Source of the DNA: Desulfovibrio sp.
GTDB taxonomy: Bacteria > Desulfobacterota > Desulfovibrionia > Desulfovibrionales > Desulfovibrionaceae
Direction: 5' to 3'
NCBI GenBank assembly: GCA_017450275.1
Contig: JAFSVD010000064.1
Span: 1-64,000, forward strand
Length of the DNA: 64,000 bases
The first letter of the stretch is position 1. Every line of letters begins with the position of its first letter. The notes beneath the pieces were generated by a model. That model worked only from the letters and a program-made list of their open reading frames with translations. It did no database searches and was not told where the DNA came from. This document shows positions 8,391 to 15,987 of this stretch, in pieces. The translations under genes and the position numbers were made by a program.

Positions 8391-9670
8391 GCAAAACGCA
8401 CCTTGGCTGCGGCATCAAGGGTTTTTGCCATATCTTCTTCGGTATGCGCGAAGGAGACCATCGCTGTTTCATAGGGCGAGGGCGCAAGGTAGATGCCTTG
8501 GCTGCGCATCTGTTTGTAAAAGGTGGCAAAGAGCGCCGGATCGGCTTTTTGCACATCAGAGAAATTGCGGATGGTGTTCTCGCAAAAAAAGATCCCAAAC
8601 ATGGAGGCAATGGTCGGTATCTGGATGGGCACGCCTTTTTGGGCGAGGATATTATGCAGCTCTTTGGCAAAAGCGGCTGTTTTGTGCGCGAGCGCTTGGT
8701 AGTCGCGGTTTTGCAATTCGGTGATGGTCGCAAGACCAGCGGCCATGGCCAAGGGATTGCCCGAGAGCGTGCCTGCCTGGTAGACAGGGCCTTCTGGCGC
8801 GATCAAATCCATAAGATCTTTGCGTCCGCCAAAGGCGCCAACAGGCAGACCGCCGCCGATGATCTTGCCAAAGGTGGCCAGATCCGGGGTGATACCAAAG
8901 TATTCTTGGGCGCCGCCCAAGGCCAGGCGAAAGCCTGTGATCACTTCGTCAAAAAGAAGGAGGGCTCCTGCTTCTTTGGCCAAGCGTTGAAGACCCGCAA
9001 GGTAGGTAGGATCAGGCAGAACAAGCCCCATATTGCAGGCAACGGGCTCGACAAGGATACAGGCGATGGAAGAGCCATACTGGGCAAAGAGGTCAGCAAC
9101 AGCAGGCAGATCGTTGTAGGGCGCAAGCAGGGTGTCTTGGACAACCGCATCAGGCACGCCTGGGGTGCCAGGAATGGCCAAGGTCGCAAGGCCTGAGCCT
9201 GCCTTTGCCAAAAACGGGTCTGCATGCCCATGGTAGCAGCCAATCAGTTTGATAAGCTTTGACCGCTTTGTGGCTGCGCGGGCAAGGCGCAGGCAGCTCA
9301 TGGTGGCCTCGGTGCCTGAATTGACCATGCGCACGCGTTCAAGGCCTGGCACACACGCGATCATGCGTTCGGCAAGGGCGACTTCAAGGGGTGTTGGGGC
9401 ACCAAAGCTTGTGCCGAGAGCCAATTGCTCGAGGAGAGCTTGGTGGACATGGGCTTCGTTGTGCCCCAAGATCATGGGACCCCAGGAGAGCACGAAATCG
9501 ATATAGTCGTTGCCGTCGAGATCCACGATATGGGAGCCCTGGCCTTTGGCAATACAAAGCGGGGTGGCGTTCACATTGGTGCAGGCGCGGACAGGGCTGT
9601 TTACCCCGCCTGGCATAAGCGTGACAGCCTTGTGATAGTATTGATCTGAAAGAGTTGTTGTATAGGACAT
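8387..9670 (-). CDS. hemL: Glutamate-1-semialdehyde 2,1-aminomutase (HemL)
   Basis: 427-residue PLP enzyme making 5-aminolevulinate from glutamate-1-semialdehyde, so the organism uses the C5 route to tetrapyrroles. Motifs: LMPGGVNSPVRA near the N-terminus, MVNSGTEATMSCLRLARA, GCYHGHAD, LLLFDEVITGFR and LATFGKIIGGGLPVGA with the PLP lysine at about residue 266. Start at 9670 is chosen at MSYTTTLSDQYY, the conserved beginning. It sits 11 bases after the AhbB-like gene and overlaps cbiG by ATGA, giving one unit from siroheme decarboxylation to corrinoids. Confidence 0.95.
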   Translation of the reverse strand: MSYTTTLSDQYYHKAVTLMPGGVNSPVRACTNVNATPLCIAKGQGSHIVDLDGNDYIDFVLSWGPMILGHNEAHVHQALLEQLALGTSFGAPTPLEVALAERMIACVPGLERVRMVNSGTEATMSCLRLARAATKRSKLIKLIGCYHGHADPFLAKAGSGLATLAIPGTPGVPDAVVQDTLLAPYNDLPAVADLFAQYGSSIACILVEPVACNMGLVLPDPTYLAGLQRLAKEAGALLLFDEVITGFRLALGGAQEYFGITPDLATFGKIIGGGLPVGAFGGRKDLMDLIAPEGPVYQAGTLSGNPLAMAAGLATITELQNRDYQALAHKTAAFAKELHNILAQKGVPIQIPTIASMFGIFFCENTIRNFSDVQKADPALFATFYKQMRSQGIYLAPSPYETAMVSFAHTEEDMAKTLDAAAKVRFA

Positions 9671-9681
9671 GGCAGTTGGGG

Positions 9682-10155
9682 TTAAAAATAGCGCATGGAG
9701 ATTTTTTTGACCTCGCGAATGCTTCGGAGCACCTGGTAGGGGATATCGGGCCAGGCTTTGGCCACCGTGGCCACGGTTTCCTGCCACTCAGCTGGGCTTC
9801 GACCGTGTACCATGGTGTAGAGGGTATACGGCCATTCCGCTGAGGGGCTTGGGCGATAGTAGACGTGGGAGATGGTGGGATAGGTGGCTGCGTACTGGCC
9901 AAAGGCGTCCCGATCGTGTTCACAGACATTCCAGGCCACCATGGCGTTATGCACCCAGTCGGTCTTGGTGTGTCTGATCATGGCGCCATACCGTCTGATA
10001 GCCCGCTCGTTTTGCAAGCGGGCTATCAACGCTATAACCGCATCCTCGCTTGTTCCACACAGCGCGGCGATATCCGCGTAGGGGGTGAGGGTGGCCGGAA
10101 TGTTTTGTTGCACAATGTGCAAAATACGGCGTTCGGTTGGAGTAAAGTCGTGCAT
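9682..10155 (-). CDS. ahbB: Siroheme decarboxylase subunit, AhbB-like (Lrp/AsnC fold)
   Basis: 157 residues: an N-terminal winged helix (TPTERRILHIVQQNIP) and a C-terminal RAM-like domain with SHVYYRPSPSAEWPYTLYTMVHG. Such proteins look like Lrp regulators, but AhbA and AhbB pair to decarboxylate siroheme at C12 and C18, giving didecarboxysiroheme in the alternative haem pathway. The Arg-Pro plus W-P-Y-x-L-Y pattern fits the AhbB type; the other copy (29344-29811) has THNYLRDNPFNVWFTL and fits AhbA. The subunit labels are my inference; membership of the pair is more certain. Start ATG overlaps the stop of the upstream gene, and hemL follows. Confidence 0.82.
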   Translation of the reverse strand: MHDFTPTERRILHIVQQNIPATLTPYADIAALCGTSEDAVIALIARLQNERAIRRYGAMIRHTKTDWVHNAMVAWNVCEHDRDAFGQYAATYPTISHVYYRPSPSAEWPYTLYTMVHGRSPAEWQETVATVAKAWPDIPYQVLRSIREVKKISMRYF

Positions 10156-10709
10156 TAGCGGGAGAAGGAGCGGGCAAAAAGGTTTTGGATGGCGATGCGG
10201 CCGTTATTTTCCAAAAACCGGGTTCCGGTTGCGGTGAAATGGCGTGCCTCGATGACGGGCTCTTCCACGCGAATCCAATCGTCTTCCTGCCAGGTGAACC
10301 AGGTGTCGTTTGGTTGGTCAAAGACCAAGAGGGGCTTGTTGCAGATCTTGGCGAATTCAGCGCCCCAGCCGGTTCCCCCCTTGACGGTTTTGTCTTGCTG
10401 GATGGCACCCACAACAATGATCTGGTCGCCGCTTGTCACCTGCCAGCAGATGGATTGCAAGACTTTGCGGAAGAGCGGGGCCTTGGTGTATTCGCGATTG
10501 AGAAGCTTGGAGACGTAGCTTAAGCTGACATCCTTGCCGGCGAGTTCTTCGCTTGTCAGGATCCTGACACCGCGTGTCCGTTCAATCTGATGGCCATCAA
10601 AGCTGTAGTTGACCTCTTCGATGCCCCAGCTTTCAGCCAGAGAGCCGAAGAATTGTTCGGTGCCAGCGGCACCACCGCTATAGAGAATGCATTGACGTGC
10701 AAGAAGCAT
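10155..10709 (-). CDS. Rossmann/SLOG-like hypothetical protein
   Basis: 184 residues. It opens with CILYSGGAAGTEQFFGSLAESWG and a SFDGH motif (quoted in part: YSGGAAGTEQFF), has a GDQIIVVGAI strand and later GGTGWGAEFAK with KPLLVFDQPNDTWF. Two glycine-rich loops around a Rossmann core with a late GGTGWG turn resemble SLOG/DprA-type nucleotide-binding proteins (lonely-guy, YpsA, TIGR00725-like). No membrane segment. It is coupled to the AhbB-like gene by stop-start overlap, but nothing directly ties it to haem synthesis. I do not assign a substrate. A nucleotide- or nucleoside-binding role is the likely general function. Confidence 0.7.
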   Translation of the reverse strand: MLLARQCILYSGGAAGTEQFFGSLAESWGIEEVNYSFDGHQIERTRGVRILTSEELAGKDVSLSYVSKLLNREYTKAPLFRKVLQSICWQVTSGDQIIVVGAIQQDKTVKGGTGWGAEFAKICNKPLLVFDQPNDTWFTWQEDDWIRVEEPVIEARHFTATGTRFLENNGRIAIQNLFARSFSR

Positions 10710-10734
10710 GAGTGGATATCCTTATTGCTGCGTA

Positions 10735-10770
10735 TTGTGCGCCAAAAAAACCAGCTCTTTTGGCGCACAA
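10735..10770 (-). terminator. Perfect 13-bp stem hairpin between antiporter and SLOG-like gene
   Basis: Arms 10735-10747 and 10758-10770 are perfectly complementary with a 10-base loop containing a run of A on the plus strand (T on the minus strand). It lies 13 bases after the antiporter stop. There is no T-tract after the stem, so it may stabilise mRNA ends or attenuate rather than act as a classical terminator. Confidence 0.6.
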
Positions 10771-10782
10771 CGCGATTGAACA

Positions 10783-12213
10783 TTAGATAAAGAAGAGCCA
10801 GGTGAGGATGGCAAAGAGCGGCAGCAAGATACAGCCAGACCAGAGCATGTAGCCAAAGAAACTCGGCATGGGAACGCCTTGTTCTTCGGCGATGGAGCGC
10901 ACCATGAAGTTTGGGGCGTTGCCGATATAGGTGTTGGCACCCATGAACACAGCGCCTGCGGAGATGGCTGCAAGCGTATTGCCCCATTCGCCCATAAGAT
11001 GCACAGGATCGCCGCCAGCGGTATTAAAGAAGACCAAATAGGTCGGCGCGTTGTCCAGGAAGCTCGAAAGCGCTCCTGTCAACCAGAAATACATGGCGTT
11101 TACGGGTTGGCCGTCGTGGGTCACCATATTGATGACAGAGGCAAGGGCGCCGTTGGTACCGGCACGCAAGATGGCGATGGCGGGAATCATGCTCAGGAAG
11201 ATGCCGAAAAAGAGCTTGGCCACTTCGAGAATGGGACCCCAGGTGAAGTTGTTTTCCACGCGGCTGTGGGGATCGGTCAGCTTCCAGGAAAGGGCAGCGA
11301 TCAGAAGCAGGCAGAGATCGCGCAGGATATTCTGGCCTTCCAGTTCAATGCCGTCGATAGAAAGCCATGTGCCAAGCTGCAGAACGCCAGAGAGCAGAAC
11401 AGAGGCCACGATACCGGCCAGAAGCACGAGATTGATCTTGCCCTCAAGCCCCAGCTTTTCCTGGTCTTCCCCCATCTTTTGCTCGGGCACGGGTTTGCCC
11501 TCCTTGGCATAAAGATAGGTGTCAAGACAGTAGTAGAGAAGAAGCAAAATCACCGCGGCAAGCAAGGTCTTTGTGAACAGATGCGTGGTTGTCCAGAAAA
11601 AGGAAATACCCTTCAAAAAGCCCAGAAAGAGCGGCGGATCCCCCAGGGGGGTCAAGGAGCCACCGATATTGGCAACCAGGAAAATAAAAAAGACCACCGA
11701 ATGCACGCGGTATTTGCGGTGTTCGTTAGCGCGGAGGATGGGGCGGATCAAGAGCATGGCAGCGCCGGTTGTGCCCATCCAGCTGGCCAGAACAGTGCCC
11801 ACAGTTAAGATGCCGGTATTGACAATCGGGGTGCCCACCATCTGCCCTTTCAAGCGAACGCCGCCAGCAACGGTGAAGAGGGAAAAGAGCAGGATGATAA
11901 AGGGCATATAATCGGTTAAAATGGCGTGGAGAAATTCATGGACAGCGACTCCTGGCCCAAAGGAGATGGCACAGGGAATGAGAAAGGCCAAGGCCCAGAA
12001 GATGGCGACTTTGCCAAAGTGGTGTTCCCAGAAATGGGGAATGGTCAGCGGAGCGATGGCGATAGAGAGGAGCATGCAGACAAAGGGGATGATCCAGTAG
12101 ATAGGGAGGTTTTGAGGTAAGCTCGCATGCCCTTCAGAAGCAAACAGCAGGCTTGGGAGAAGGAGCGTGAGCAAAACCAACGCTCCACTTGCAAGAGGGA
12201 TACTCTTTCGCAT
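10783..12213 (-). CDS. Putative Na+/H+ antiporter or anion permease, ArsB/NhaD superfamily
   Basis: 476 residues with a cleavable-looking N-terminal hydrophobic segment (residues 6-24) followed by about 11 further membrane helices. Seen: LTVGTVLASWMGTTGAAMLLIRP and the paired re-entrant-like motifs GGSLTPLGDPPL and SSFLDNAPTYL, which are hallmarks of NhaD/ArsB/CitM-type ion transporters; a late GANTYIGNAPNFM repeats the theme. Probable role: sodium or proton-coupled exchange in the inner membrane; the ion is not readable from sequence. The start at 12213 has AGGAG. It diverges from the TrmH-like gene across a 99-bp gap that must carry both promoters. Confidence 0.8.
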   Translation of the reverse strand: MRKSIPLASGALVLLTLLLPSLLFASEGHASLPQNLPIYWIIPFVCMLLSIAIAPLTIPHFWEHHFGKVAIFWALAFLIPCAISFGPGVAVHEFLHAILTDYMPFIILLFSLFTVAGGVRLKGQMVGTPIVNTGILTVGTVLASWMGTTGAAMLLIRPILRANEHRKYRVHSVVFFIFLVANIGGSLTPLGDPPLFLGFLKGISFFWTTTHLFTKTLLAAVILLLLYYCLDTYLYAKEGKPVPEQKMGEDQEKLGLEGKINLVLLAGIVASVLLSGVLQLGTWLSIDGIELEGQNILRDLCLLLIAALSWKLTDPHSRVENNFTWGPILEVAKLFFGIFLSMIPAIAILRAGTNGALASVINMVTHDGQPVNAMYFWLTGALSSFLDNAPTYLVFFNTAGGDPVHLMGEWGNTLAAISAGAVFMGANTYIGNAPNFMVRSIAEEQGVPMPSFFGYMLWSGCILLPLFAILTWLFFI

Positions 12214-12312
12214 AGATACTCCTCGGTAGATGTCAGGGCTGAAACAGGAAGATACTGAAGGATGATCAAAACAATAGAAAAAAACATCATTAATGGCAAT
12301 GGGAGGTTGCCC

Positions 12313-12900
12313 ATGAAGGGCTTTGACCGCACAGAACAGCGAAAAAACCGTCTGCGGCGTGTTTTGGCTGAGCGTCAACCGGATCTCACCCTGGTTTTGG
12401 CCAATATCCACGATCCCCACAATGTTTCCGCCATCTATCGATCGGCTGATGCATTTGGTGTTTCCTGCGTCCATCTGTACTATACCGACACAGCCTTTCC
12501 CCACTTGAGTGAAAAGACCTCAGCGTCAGCCAGAAAATGGGTTGATACTGTGCGCCATGGCAGTTGTGCGGATCTAAGCCTCGCTCTTGCGGGCTATCAG
12601 ATTCTTGCAACCTCCTTTCTCCCTGAGGCCAAGTCGTATCGATCCTATGATTTGACCAAGCCGACAGCCTTTTTGATGGGCAATGAACACCAGGGACTTG
12701 CGCCAGAGCTCATGGCGCTCGCAACAGGCCTTGTTATCATCCCCATGCACGGGATGATCCAAAGCCTGAATGTATCAGTGGCTGCGGCGCTTTTGCTTGG
12801 GGAGGCAGCCAGACAGCGCGAAGAAGCGGGACTCTATGCGCAGCCTCGCTATCCCCAGGATGTTTTTGAAGAGCGCTATCGTGCCTGGCTTGAAAAATAG
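12313..12900 (+). CDS. trmH: tRNA/rRNA 2'-O-methyltransferase, TrmH (SpoU) family
   Basis: 195 residues with the SPOUT knot motifs: NIHDPHNVSAIYRSADAFG (motif 1, quoted from the N-terminal third), AFLMGNEHQGL (motif 2) and IPMHGMIQSLNVSVAAALLL (motif 3). It should transfer methyl from SAM to a ribose 2'-OH; TrmH acts on G18 of tRNA. Length and a C-terminal tail ending RYRAWLEK fit TrmH more than the larger rRNA enzymes. An upstream in-frame ATG at 12262 exists, but GGGAGG before 12313 and the conserved start favour the shorter form. uvrA begins 23 bases after the stop. Confidence 0.82.
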   Translation: MKGFDRTEQRKNRLRRVLAERQPDLTLVLANIHDPHNVSAIYRSADAFGVSCVHLYYTDTAFPHLSEKTSASARKWVDTVRHGSCADLSLALAGYQILATSFLPEAKSYRSYDLTKPTAFLMGNEHQGLAPELMALATGLVIIPMHGMIQSLNVSVAAALLLGEAARQREEAGLYAQPRYPQDVFEERYRAWLEK

Positions 12901-12923
12901 TTGGTTCGACGTGGGAGTTTTCT

Positions 12924-15875
12924 GTGCAAACACCGTGTATCCATATTGAACACGCAAAAGAACACAATCTGCGCGATATCACCGTCGATATCCCGCGCAA
13001 TCAACTGGTTGTGGTCGCAGGACCTTCGGGTTCCGGCAAATCCACCCTGGCCTTTGACATCGTCTATGCAGAGGGGCAGCGCCGGTATATGGAATCCCTC
13101 TCTGCCTATGCCAGGCAGTTTCTCCCCAAGATGGACAAACCGGATGTGGAGCGCATCGAAGGTCTCACTCCCTCCATCGCCCTTGAGCAGCAGGCAGGAG
13201 CCCACAACCCCCGTTCAACCGTTGCCACGGTGACCGAGATCTATGACTATCTGCGGGTCTTTTTTGCCAGGCTCGGCGTCTACCATTGTCCTGTGTGTGG
13301 CAAGCCCATCAGCGCGGTTTCGGTGGATGAGATCATCATAAGCCTGCTTGCCATGCCCTTGGGCAGCAAATGCATGCTCTTAGCGCCCCTTGTGACCCTC
13401 CAAAAAGGGACTCATCAAGAGATTATTCGCAAGGTCAAGGCCGAAGGTTTTGCGCGCATGCGGGTGGATGGCACTATTTATACGCTCGATACGATCCCAG
13501 AGCTGGAAAAGAATCGGAAACACAGCCTGGATTTGGTGGTGGATCGCCTTGTGATCAAGGAGGGCATGCGGAGCCGGCTCGCCGACTCTGTCGAGCTTTG
13601 TCTTGCCTGGGGCAATGGCTGCATGCTTGTGCACGATATGAAAAAGGGGGAAGATCAACTTTTTTCCACCCTCTCCCAATGCCCCACCTGCCATATTTCC
13701 CTGCCCAAGCCTTCGCCCCAGCTCTTTTCCTTCAATGGCCCCACAGGGGCGTGTCCCCGCTGCGTGGGACTGGGGACAGTCGACTATTTTGAGCCGCTCT
13801 TTATCGCCCCCAACCGTGGACTCTCCCTTGGGGAAAAAGCGCTCTTGCCGTGGGCGGGCAAGGGCGTGTTCGCCCGCTACGAAAAAGCCCTTGAGGCCTT
13901 GGGAAGCCGTTTTGGCTTTCGACTGGACACCCCCTTAGACCAGTTTTCCGAAGAGGCTTTGGCGGCGCTGTGGTTTGGCGAGGATGCTTCAGGTCACCCC
14001 AAGCACTCCTCTATGGGACTGCGCAGAAATTGGATGGGCGGCAATATCGCCCTTGGGGCGACAGGCGACTACCAAAGCGCGCATTTTCTCGAAGCCCAGG
14101 AGGCGAGCAAGGAGGTCGAGGTGAGCGTGCAACGGTGGCCAGGCGTGATTCCTTTGCTGGAGCTTGGCATGCACTATGGGGATGCCTGGCGCGAGGAACT
14201 CGGTCGCTACCGCAACGCCATGCGATGCCCGGATTGCCACGGCCAGCGTCTGCGCAAAGAAGCCCTTGCCCTGCGGGTCGACGGTCTCTCTATCGCGGAT
14301 TTTTGCGATATGCCGATTGCGAGCGAGCTCGACTGGATCAAACAGCGCGCTTTTTCGGGACGACAGGCAACGATTTTTGCGCCGCTTGCCAAGGAACTGT
14401 GTTCGCGTCTTCGCTTTTTGCAGGATGTTGGGCTCTCCTATCTCACCCTTTCCCGCTCCATGATGACGGTTTCCGGAGGCGAGGCGCAGCGCATTCGTTT
14501 GGCGCAGCAATTGGGCTCAGGCCTGGTTGGGGTGTGCTATGTGCTCGATGAGCCCTCCATTGGTTTGCACCCCAAGGACAACGCCCGTCTTGTCGAGACC
14601 TTGCTTGATTTGAGCCGCAAGGGCAATACCGTGCTCGTTGTGGAACACGATCCCACAACCATTCTCCATGCTGATACCATTCTTGAGATGGGCCCTGGGT
14701 CTGGGGAGATGGGGGGGAATGTGATTTTTCAGGGCAGCGTGGCGGATTTAGTGGAGCGTGCTGAGACGTTGACAGCGCGCTCGCTCCGCGGCCAAGAGGA
14801 AAGTATCTTGCCCGATGCCAGGCGTGAGCCCAAGGGCTATCTTGAGCTGCAGCATGTGACCACCCACAATCTCAAGGGCATCGATGTGAGGCTCCCCATC
14901 CAGGTTTTGACTTGCGTGACCGGCGTGTCAGGCTCTGGCAAAAGTTCGCTTGTGGTGGAAACCCTCTACAAGCATATTGCCTTGAGCCTTGGTCTTCGGG
15001 TTGAAAGCCCGGGCTCGCTCGACGGGATGCACTATAGTGATTGCAAGCCCTTTGCGCGGGTTATTGCCATCGACCAGAGCCCCATTGGCCGCACCCCCCG
15101 TTCCAATCCCGCCACCTATACCAAGGTCTTTGACGAGATCCGAACCATCTTTGCCCAAACCCAGGATGCCAAGGTGCGAGGCTATGGGCCAAGCCGCTTC
15201 AGCTTCAATGTGGCCGGTGGTCGGTGTGAAAGCTGCCGGGGGGAGGGGCAGGTTCGGGTGGAAATGCATTTCTTGCCCGATGTCTTTGTGAAATGCGACG
15301 TGTGCCAGGGGCTTCGCTACAAGCATGAAACGCTTGAAGTGCGCTACAAAGGCCTCAATATCGCCGAAGTACTCGATCTCTCTGTGGCAAAAGCCCGAAC
15401 CTTTTTTGCCAGCTACCCCAGTCTGGCCAGACGCCTATCGATTCTCGAGGATGTGGGGCTCGGCTATATGCGTCTGGGGCAGGCTGCCACCACCTTGTCG
15501 GGCGGCGAGGCGCAACGGATCAAGATTTCGAGAGAATTGGGGCGCAATACCTTGCCAAACACCCTCTATATCCTCGATGAACCCACAACAGGCCTGCATA
15601 TGCACGAGGTGGGCAAGCTCATCCAGGTTTTGCACGCCTTGGTGGACAAAGGCGCTACGGTTGTGGTGATCGAGCACAATACGGATATGATTTTGGCTGC
15701 CGATTATGTGCTCGATATAGGACCTGGCGGCGGGGCTGACGGTGGGCAGATTGTCGCCGAAGGCACACCAGAGGCCTTGATCAGCAATCCGCATTCGGTC
15801 ACAGGCTCGTTTTTGCTTGAAGAGCGGGTGTTACGCAAAAAGCGCATGGAGCAGTATCGCAAGGCACACAGTTGA
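12924..15875 (+). CDS. uvrA: Excinuclease ABC subunit A (UvrA)
   Basis: 983 residues, within the usual UvrA range. It recognises bulky DNA lesions with UvrB in nucleotide excision repair. Two ABC ATPase modules are visible: Walker A GPSGSGKST at 33-41 and GVSGSGKSS near 670; signatures VSGGEAQRIRLAQQLGSG near 515 and LSGGEAQRIKISREL near 858; D-E-P-S and D-E-P-T Walker B ends. Zinc modules have CPTC...CPRC near 253-280 and CESC...CDVC near 768-795. The start is GTG with GGGAG 7 bases upstream. Probably co-transcribed with the TrmH-like gene. Confidence 0.97.
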   Translation: MQTPCIHIEHAKEHNLRDITVDIPRNQLVVVAGPSGSGKSTLAFDIVYAEGQRRYMESLSAYARQFLPKMDKPDVERIEGLTPSIALEQQAGAHNPRSTVATVTEIYDYLRVFFARLGVYHCPVCGKPISAVSVDEIIISLLAMPLGSKCMLLAPLVTLQKGTHQEIIRKVKAEGFARMRVDGTIYTLDTIPELEKNRKHSLDLVVDRLVIKEGMRSRLADSVELCLAWGNGCMLVHDMKKGEDQLFSTLSQCPTCHISLPKPSPQLFSFNGPTGACPRCVGLGTVDYFEPLFIAPNRGLSLGEKALLPWAGKGVFARYEKALEALGSRFGFRLDTPLDQFSEEALAALWFGEDASGHPKHSSMGLRRNWMGGNIALGATGDYQSAHFLEAQEASKEVEVSVQRWPGVIPLLELGMHYGDAWREELGRYRNAMRCPDCHGQRLRKEALALRVDGLSIADFCDMPIASELDWIKQRAFSGRQATIFAPLAKELCSRLRFLQDVGLSYLTLSRSMMTVSGGEAQRIRLAQQLGSGLVGVCYVLDEPSIGLHPKDNARLVETLLDLSRKGNTVLVVEHDPTTILHADTILEMGPGSGEMGGNVIFQGSVADLVERAETLTARSLRGQEESILPDARREPKGYLELQHVTTHNLKGIDVRLPIQVLTCVTGVSGSGKSSLVVETLYKHIALSLGLRVESPGSLDGMHYSDCKPFARVIAIDQSPIGRTPRSNPATYTKVFDEIRTIFAQTQDAKVRGYGPSRFSFNVAGGRCESCRGEGQVRVEMHFLPDVFVKCDVCQGLRYKHETLEVRYKGLNIAEVLDLSVAKARTFFASYPSLARRLSILEDVGLGYMRLGQAATTLSGGEAQRIKISRELGRNTLPNTLYILDEPTTGLHMHEVGKLIQVLHALVDKGATVVVIEHNTDMILAADYVLDIGPGGGADGGQIVAEGTPEALISNPHSVTGSFLLEERVLRKKRMEQYRKAHS

Positions 15876-15987
15876 CGACCGCTCACAGTCATAGCATACA
15901 CTGGCAATGGCCTTTTTTTGCCATGCGCCTCTGTGGAGAAGCGTATCGGGTTTTTTTGATAGTTTTTTGACGTACAAGGAGGTCTGC

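Noticed and set aside
7350..8474. 374-codon plus-strand open frame opposite cbiG
   Set aside because: It mirrors cbiG with Lys/Gly/Arg-rich composition, no ribosome site and no motifs; a codon-bias shadow.
15890..15930. Possible sigma-54 promoter before the hydrogenase operon (TGGC...TTGCC)
   Set aside because: The GG-to-GC spacing is one base short of the fixed -24/-12 geometry; a weak inverted repeat is a better description.
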